From Ulvibacterium sp965228935 (lineage in GTDB: Bacteria; Bacteroidota; Bacteroidia; Flavobacteriales; Flavobacteriaceae), in the NCBI RefSeq assembly GCF_965228935.1, contig NZ_OZ245846.1, positions 5,704,001-5,768,000 of the forward strand: DNA of 64,000 nt, in the 5' to 3' direction. The notes under the pieces were generated by a model. That model was given only the letters and a program-made list of their open reading frames with translations, searched no databases and had not been told where the DNA came from. Of this stretch, positions 61,014 to 64,000 are shown in pieces; position 1 is the first letter of the stretch, and every line of letters begins with the position of its first letter. The position numbers were made by a program, and so were the translations under genes.

Positions 61014-61358
61014 ATGAAGCTTATCCTGCGTATTCTTCTTAGTGCCCTGGCCGTAGTAATACTGTCAAAAATTCTACCCCACGTTTCCGTGGACTCCTAC
61101 CTTACGGCCATCATCGTGGCCCTAGTGTTAAGCCTTTTGAATTTTATTGTAAAACCTATTTTGGTGATTCTTACGCTTCCGGTGACCCTTATTACCTTCG
61201 GTCTGTTCCTATTGATCATCAATGCCATTATCATCTTGTTGGCGGATGAGCTTATTGCCGGCTTTAGCGTAGATGGTATTTGGTGGGCCTTGTTGTTCAG
61301 TTTGCTTTTGTCTTTCCTCCAATCCATATTGTTTTCGTTGCTAAAGGAAGGGAAATAG
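61014..61358 (+). CDS. Phage-holin-4-type small membrane protein
   Basis: A 114-residue membrane protein with four hydrophobic helices (about 2-18, 24-43, 46-75 and 83-110) and the pattern LNFIVKPILVILTLPVTLITFGLFLLIINA, which defines the Phage_holin_4_2 family. The name comes from a phage hypothesis; members are ordinary chromosomal proteins of unknown function, and nothing here suggests a prophage. ATG 61014 starts the first helix with Lys; the longer frame begins upstream with a polar stretch. It lies between the GDSL gene and tig on the same strand. Confidence 0.87.
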   Translation: MKLILRILLSALAVVILSKILPHVSVDSYLTAIIVALVLSLLNFIVKPILVILTLPVTLITFGLFLLIINAIIILLADELIAGFSVDGIWWALLFSLLLSFLQSILFSLLKEGK

Positions 61359-61394
61359 CAAGGTGGTTCTTTGGTCATCCAATGATTCAAAAAC

Positions 61395-61425
61395 TTGTCG
61401 GGATGTCTAAATTGTGCTACTTTTG
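61395..61425 (+). promoter_or_regulatory. Promoter of tig
   Basis: TTG (61395-61397), 20 bases, then TACTTTTG (61418-61425): a full Bacteroidota promoter. The predicted start of transcription near 61432 gives a leader of about 29 bases before ATG 61461. Confidence 0.7.
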
Positions 61426-61460
61426 CATCCCATTTTATTTTTCTAAACTAGATATACAAA

Positions 61461-62783
61461 ATGAATATCACCAAAGAGCAGATAGACGAGTTGAACGCCG
61501 TTGTTAAAGTGGCCATTACCAAGGATGACTATCAGGATAAGGTAGATAAGATTCTCAAGGATTATAGAAAGCAAGCCAATATCCCCGGTTTTAGAAAAGG
61601 ACAGGTCCCCATAGGGCTCATCAAAAAACAATATGGTAAAGCCGTTCTGGTAGACGAGGTCAACAAGCTTTTGCAAGACAATCTGAACAAGTACCTTACC
61701 GAGGAAAAATTGGATGTTCTTGGCAATCCCTTACCTAAGCAACAGGACGATTTTGATTGGGACAAGGAAGATTTTGACTTTGAATTTGAATTGGGACTGG
61801 CCCCGTCCTTTGAAGTTCCCTTAAAGACCAAGAAGAGCATCACCCGATATAAAATCATCGCCGACAAAAAAATGGTCGATGAACAAGTAGAGCGGATGCG
61901 CAAACAGTATGGGAAATTGGTTACCAAGGCTGCAGTGGCGAAAAAAGATGAAGTAAATGGTATTTTCCTTAACGAAAATGAGGAAATAGAAAATAAGGCC
62001 ACCGTAGAATTGGAGAAGGTAAAGAGCAAAAAAGCATTGGAAGCCCTCGTTGGAAAAAAGGTAGGTGATACCGTCTCGCTCAACACCAAAGGCCTTTTTA
62101 AGGAAGATTACCTCTTGTCCAGTGTTTTGGGAATTTCCCAGGAAAAGGCCCAGGAACTGAAGATAGATGTTTCCTTTACTATCGAGGAAATCAATGAGCG
62201 CGAACCCGCCCAATTGGATCAAGACTTTTTTGACAAGTTGTTCGGTAAGGATGCCGTAACTTCCGGGGATCAGATGAAAGAACGCATAAAGGAAGATTCC
62301 GAGAAACAGTTCGAGCAGCAATCCGATCAGAAGTTATTGAACGACATCACCGAGTATTTCATTGAAAACACAAAATTTGACCTTCCCTCGGAATTTCTTA
62401 CGAAATGGATCCAGACGACTGGTGAAAAGCCCCTTTCCCCGGAAGAAGCTACCGAGGAGTTCGAAAAGTCCGAGAAAGGCTTACGTTATCAACTAATCGA
62501 AGGGAAAATCATCAAAGAGAACAATTTGGAAATACAGTTCGATGAATTGAAGGAATTTGCCAAAGGTTTCATTAAATCCCAAATGGCACAATTTGGACAA
62601 TTGGATCCCAAGGAAGAGGAACTGGACAATATTGCGGCAAGGGTTTTGGGCAATCAGGATGAAGTAAAACGCCTGTCCGAACAATTAATGAGCCAAAAAT
62701 TATTGAACCTCTATAAGGAGAAAGTAAATTTTAAGGTAAAAGAGGTTACCTATGAAAATTTCGTAAAGGAGGTCTACGGATAA
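61461..62783 (+). CDS. tig: Trigger factor
   Basis: A 440-residue ribosome-associated chaperone that binds nascent chains at the exit tunnel. The ribosome-binding signature is GFRKGQVP (43-50) in the N-terminal domain. The central region (about 150-245), where the FKBP-type prolyl isomerase domain lies in E. coli, is weakly conserved here (KKDEVNGIFLNENEEIENKA), so isomerase activity is doubtful. The C-terminal helical arms (about 250-440) are intact. It precedes clpP, the widely conserved tig-clpP-clpX order, which links folding and proteolysis. A strong terminator separates it from clpP. Confidence 0.94.
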   Translation: MNITKEQIDELNAVVKVAITKDDYQDKVDKILKDYRKQANIPGFRKGQVPIGLIKKQYGKAVLVDEVNKLLQDNLNKYLTEEKLDVLGNPLPKQQDDFDWDKEDFDFEFELGLAPSFEVPLKTKKSITRYKIIADKKMVDEQVERMRKQYGKLVTKAAVAKKDEVNGIFLNENEEIENKATVELEKVKSKKALEALVGKKVGDTVSLNTKGLFKEDYLLSSVLGISQEKAQELKIDVSFTIEEINEREPAQLDQDFFDKLFGKDAVTSGDQMKERIKEDSEKQFEQQSDQKLLNDITEYFIENTKFDLPSEFLTKWIQTTGEKPLSPEEATEEFEKSEKGLRYQLIEGKIIKENNLEIQFDELKEFAKGFIKSQMAQFGQLDPKEEELDNIAARVLGNQDEVKRLSEQLMSQKLLNLYKEKVNFKVKEVTYENFVKEVYG

Positions 62784-62810
62784 TTTCCCAAAAATAATAA
62801 GTATCTTTAC

Positions 62811-62843
62811 GGTGCCGAAGCATTAGTTTCGGCACCTTTTTTT
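62811..62843 (+). terminator. Terminator between tig and clpP
   Basis: Arms GGTGCCGAA (62811-62819) and TTCGGCACC (62828-62836), an 8-base loop and a run of seven T. It lies 27 bases after the tig stop, so clpP needs read-through or its own promoter. Confidence 0.92.
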
Positions 62844-62868
62844 ATTTTAAAATGTTAGTTTAAAACCA

Positions 62869-63549
62869 ATGGATTACGGAAAAGAATTCAAGAATTACGC
62901 CATAAAACATCAAGGTATTAGCAGTACCTATTATGATGCCCTCCTTACCAGTATGTATCCGGTGGGCCTTACCCCCAATATTATCGAGGAAAGACAATTG
63001 AACGCCGTGGCCATGGATGTTTTTTCCAGGCTCATGATGGATCGCATTATCTTCTTGGGTACCGGAATCAATGATCAAGTGGCCAATATTGTACAGGCAC
63101 AACTGTTGTTTTTGGAAAGCACGGATGCCTCCAAGGATATTCAGATTTACATCAATTCTCCCGGAGGCAGTGTATATGCAGGCCTGGGCATCTATGATAC
63201 CATGCAGTTCATTAAACCGGACGTAGCCACAATTTGTACCGGTATGGCGGCTTCTATGAGCGCCGTATTGTTGTGTGCCGGAGAAAATGGAAAGCGCAGT
63301 GGCCTTACACATTCCAGGGTAATGATACATCAACCTATGGGCGGGGCCCAAGGACAGGCCAGCGATATCGAGATTACGGCCCGTGAAATCCTTAAACTCA
63401 AGGAAGAGCTCTACCAAATTATCGCAAAACATTCAGGGCAACCCATCGAAAAAGTGCATGAGGATAGCGACCGTGATTACTGGATGAAAGCGGAGGAGGC
63501 CAAAAAATATGGAATGATAGACGAAATCCTGGTAAGGGACGGGAACTAA
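62869..63549 (+). CDS. clpP: ATP-dependent Clp protease proteolytic subunit
   Basis: A 226-residue ClpP serine protease that forms the tetradecameric chamber fed by ClpX or ClpA. The catalytic Ser129 is in TGMAASMSAVLL and His154 in SRVMIHQPMGG; the catalytic Asp lies in the HEDSDRDYWM segment near 200-203. INSPGGSVYAGLGIYD is the conserved handle region. The N-terminal 30 residues (MDYGKEFKNYAIKHQGISSTYYD) are probably a propeptide. clpX follows 97 bases later in the same direction. No clear -7 box is visible between the tig terminator and this start. Confidence 0.96.
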   Translation: MDYGKEFKNYAIKHQGISSTYYDALLTSMYPVGLTPNIIEERQLNAVAMDVFSRLMMDRIIFLGTGINDQVANIVQAQLLFLESTDASKDIQIYINSPGGSVYAGLGIYDTMQFIKPDVATICTGMAASMSAVLLCAGENGKRSGLTHSRVMIHQPMGGAQGQASDIEITAREILKLKEELYQIIAKHSGQPIEKVHEDSDRDYWMKAEEAKKYGMIDEILVRDGN

Positions 63550-63646
63550 TTTCGACAAATCGCTACAAAAAATGGATATTGCTCCTGAACGCATTAAACC
63601 AAAATCCAAATTCTTTCGTTAATACTTTGGATATACGCAAAAATTT

Positions 63647-64000
63647 ATGGCAAAGGAAAACTTAGAATGCTCTTTTTGTGGACGGAAAAAGTCGGAGACC
63701 AATCTACTTATTGCCGGTCTGGACGCACACATATGTGACCGATGCATAGAGCAGGCCTATGGCATAGTTGCCGAGGAATCCAGACAGACCAAGACCAACA
63801 ACCTCACTTCAGAACTGGTTTTAAAAAAGCCCCTGGAAATCAAGGAATTTTTGGATACGTTCATTATTGGTCAGGAGCGAACAAAAAAAGTAATGTCCGT
63901 TGCCGTATATAACCATTATAAAAGGTTGCTACAACCCTCTTCAAAAGAGGACGAAATAGAGATACAAAAAAGCAACATCATTATGGTGGGGCAAACGGGA
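63647..64000 (+). CDS. clpX: ClpX ATPase subunit, N-terminal part
   Basis: The first 118 codons of ClpX, the AAA+ unfoldase that delivers substrates to ClpP; the gene runs off the end of the window. The N-terminal zinc-binding domain is complete: Cys8-x2-Cys11 (CSFCGRKK) and Cys30-x2-Cys33 (HICDRCIEQ). The KPLEIKEFLDTFIIGQERTKKVMSVAVYNHYKRL segment starts the AAA domain, and the last residues (MVGQTG) are the beginning of Walker A. The start at ATG 63647 is fixed by the family N-terminus. It belongs with clpP just upstream. Confidence 0.95.
   Translation, partial: MAKENLECSFCGRKKSETNLLIAGLDAHICDRCIEQAYGIVAEESRQTKTNNLTSELVLKKPLEIKEFLDTFIIGQERTKKVMSVAVYNHYKRLLQPSSKEDEIEIQKSNIIMVGQTG

Noticed and set aside
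61014..61358. Prophage remnant suggested by a holin-family protein
   Set aside because: The family is chromosomal in most bacteria and no other phage gene is nearby.
61562..62321. Two long minus-strand ORFs inside tig
   Set aside because: Antisense shadows of a Lys/Glu-rich protein; no start context or domain.
62860..63432. 190-codon minus-strand ORF opposite clpP
   Set aside because: Antisense to a highly conserved gene, and no family resemblance.
1..64000. tRNA, rRNA, tmRNA or insertion sequences
   Set aside because: None was recognised in any intergenic region; all gaps are under 300 bases and no transposase-like ORF is present.

Overview
The window is ordinary chromosomal DNA of a member of the Bacteroidota, almost certainly family Flavobacteriaceae and probably a marine one (inference). 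The basis is a SusC/SusD pair, a type IX secretion (T9SS) cargo protein with a gliding-motility-type C-terminal domain beside a PorP/SprF protein, starts preceded by A-rich tracts instead of Shine-Dalgarno sequences, Bacteroidota-type promoters (TTG, 17-23 nt, TAnnTTTG), and the gene orders CBS-nadK-DUF6089-uppS-bamA-ompH-ompH and tig-clpP-clpX. I saw no rRNA, tRNA, CRISPR array, insertion sequence or prophage. No gene-free stretch exceeds 300 bases.

Layout. 1-7.5 kb is accessory: a truncated susC, susD, a third surface lipoprotein, an arylsulfotransferase-like lipoprotein, and a tandem pair of secreted proteins of unknown function. 7.7-18.3 kb is housekeeping: rlmB, a rhomboid protease, rarA, then a minus-strand block of two outer-membrane/secreted unknowns, a lipoprotein, a YjjG-type nucleotidase, a deacetylase-like protein, radC, a 62-residue membrane protein and mpl. 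18.5-24.6 kb is a three-gene cell-surface operon: a type B T9SS cargo protein, PorP/SprF and an OmpA/PD40 protein. 24.7-33.7 kb has a cupin, an atypical SDR, a TPR protein, a 2028-residue alpha-2-macroglobulin and DoxX. 33.8-38.9 kb carries obgE and purine genes: an hpt-adk fusion divergent from purK-purE.

39-45.6 kb holds an M3 peptidase, a 5'-nucleotidase, a rhodanese-heparinase pair divergent from an ECF sigma/anti-sigma pair, and a UbiA-like membrane protein. 45.7-50.1 kb holds gcvP, a methyltransferase-like protein and a family 2 glycosyltransferase. 50.1-57.6 kb is the minus-strand envelope cluster: BamA with two OmpH/Skp chaperones, UppS for the lipid carrier, and NadK. 57.7-64 kb has pdxJ, an alpha/beta hydrolase, a GDSL lipoprotein, a small holin-family membrane protein, trigger factor, clpP and the start of clpX.

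No clearly new multi-gene system is visible. The best leads are the tandem secreted paralogues, the HPRT-adenylate kinase fusion facing purKE, a nested inverted repeat at 33718-33805, an eight-copy heptanucleotide repeat directly after the rarA stop codon, and enzyme-family proteins that appear to have lost catalytic residues. Several starts were moved downstream of the longest reading frame where promoters, signal peptides or family N-termini required it.
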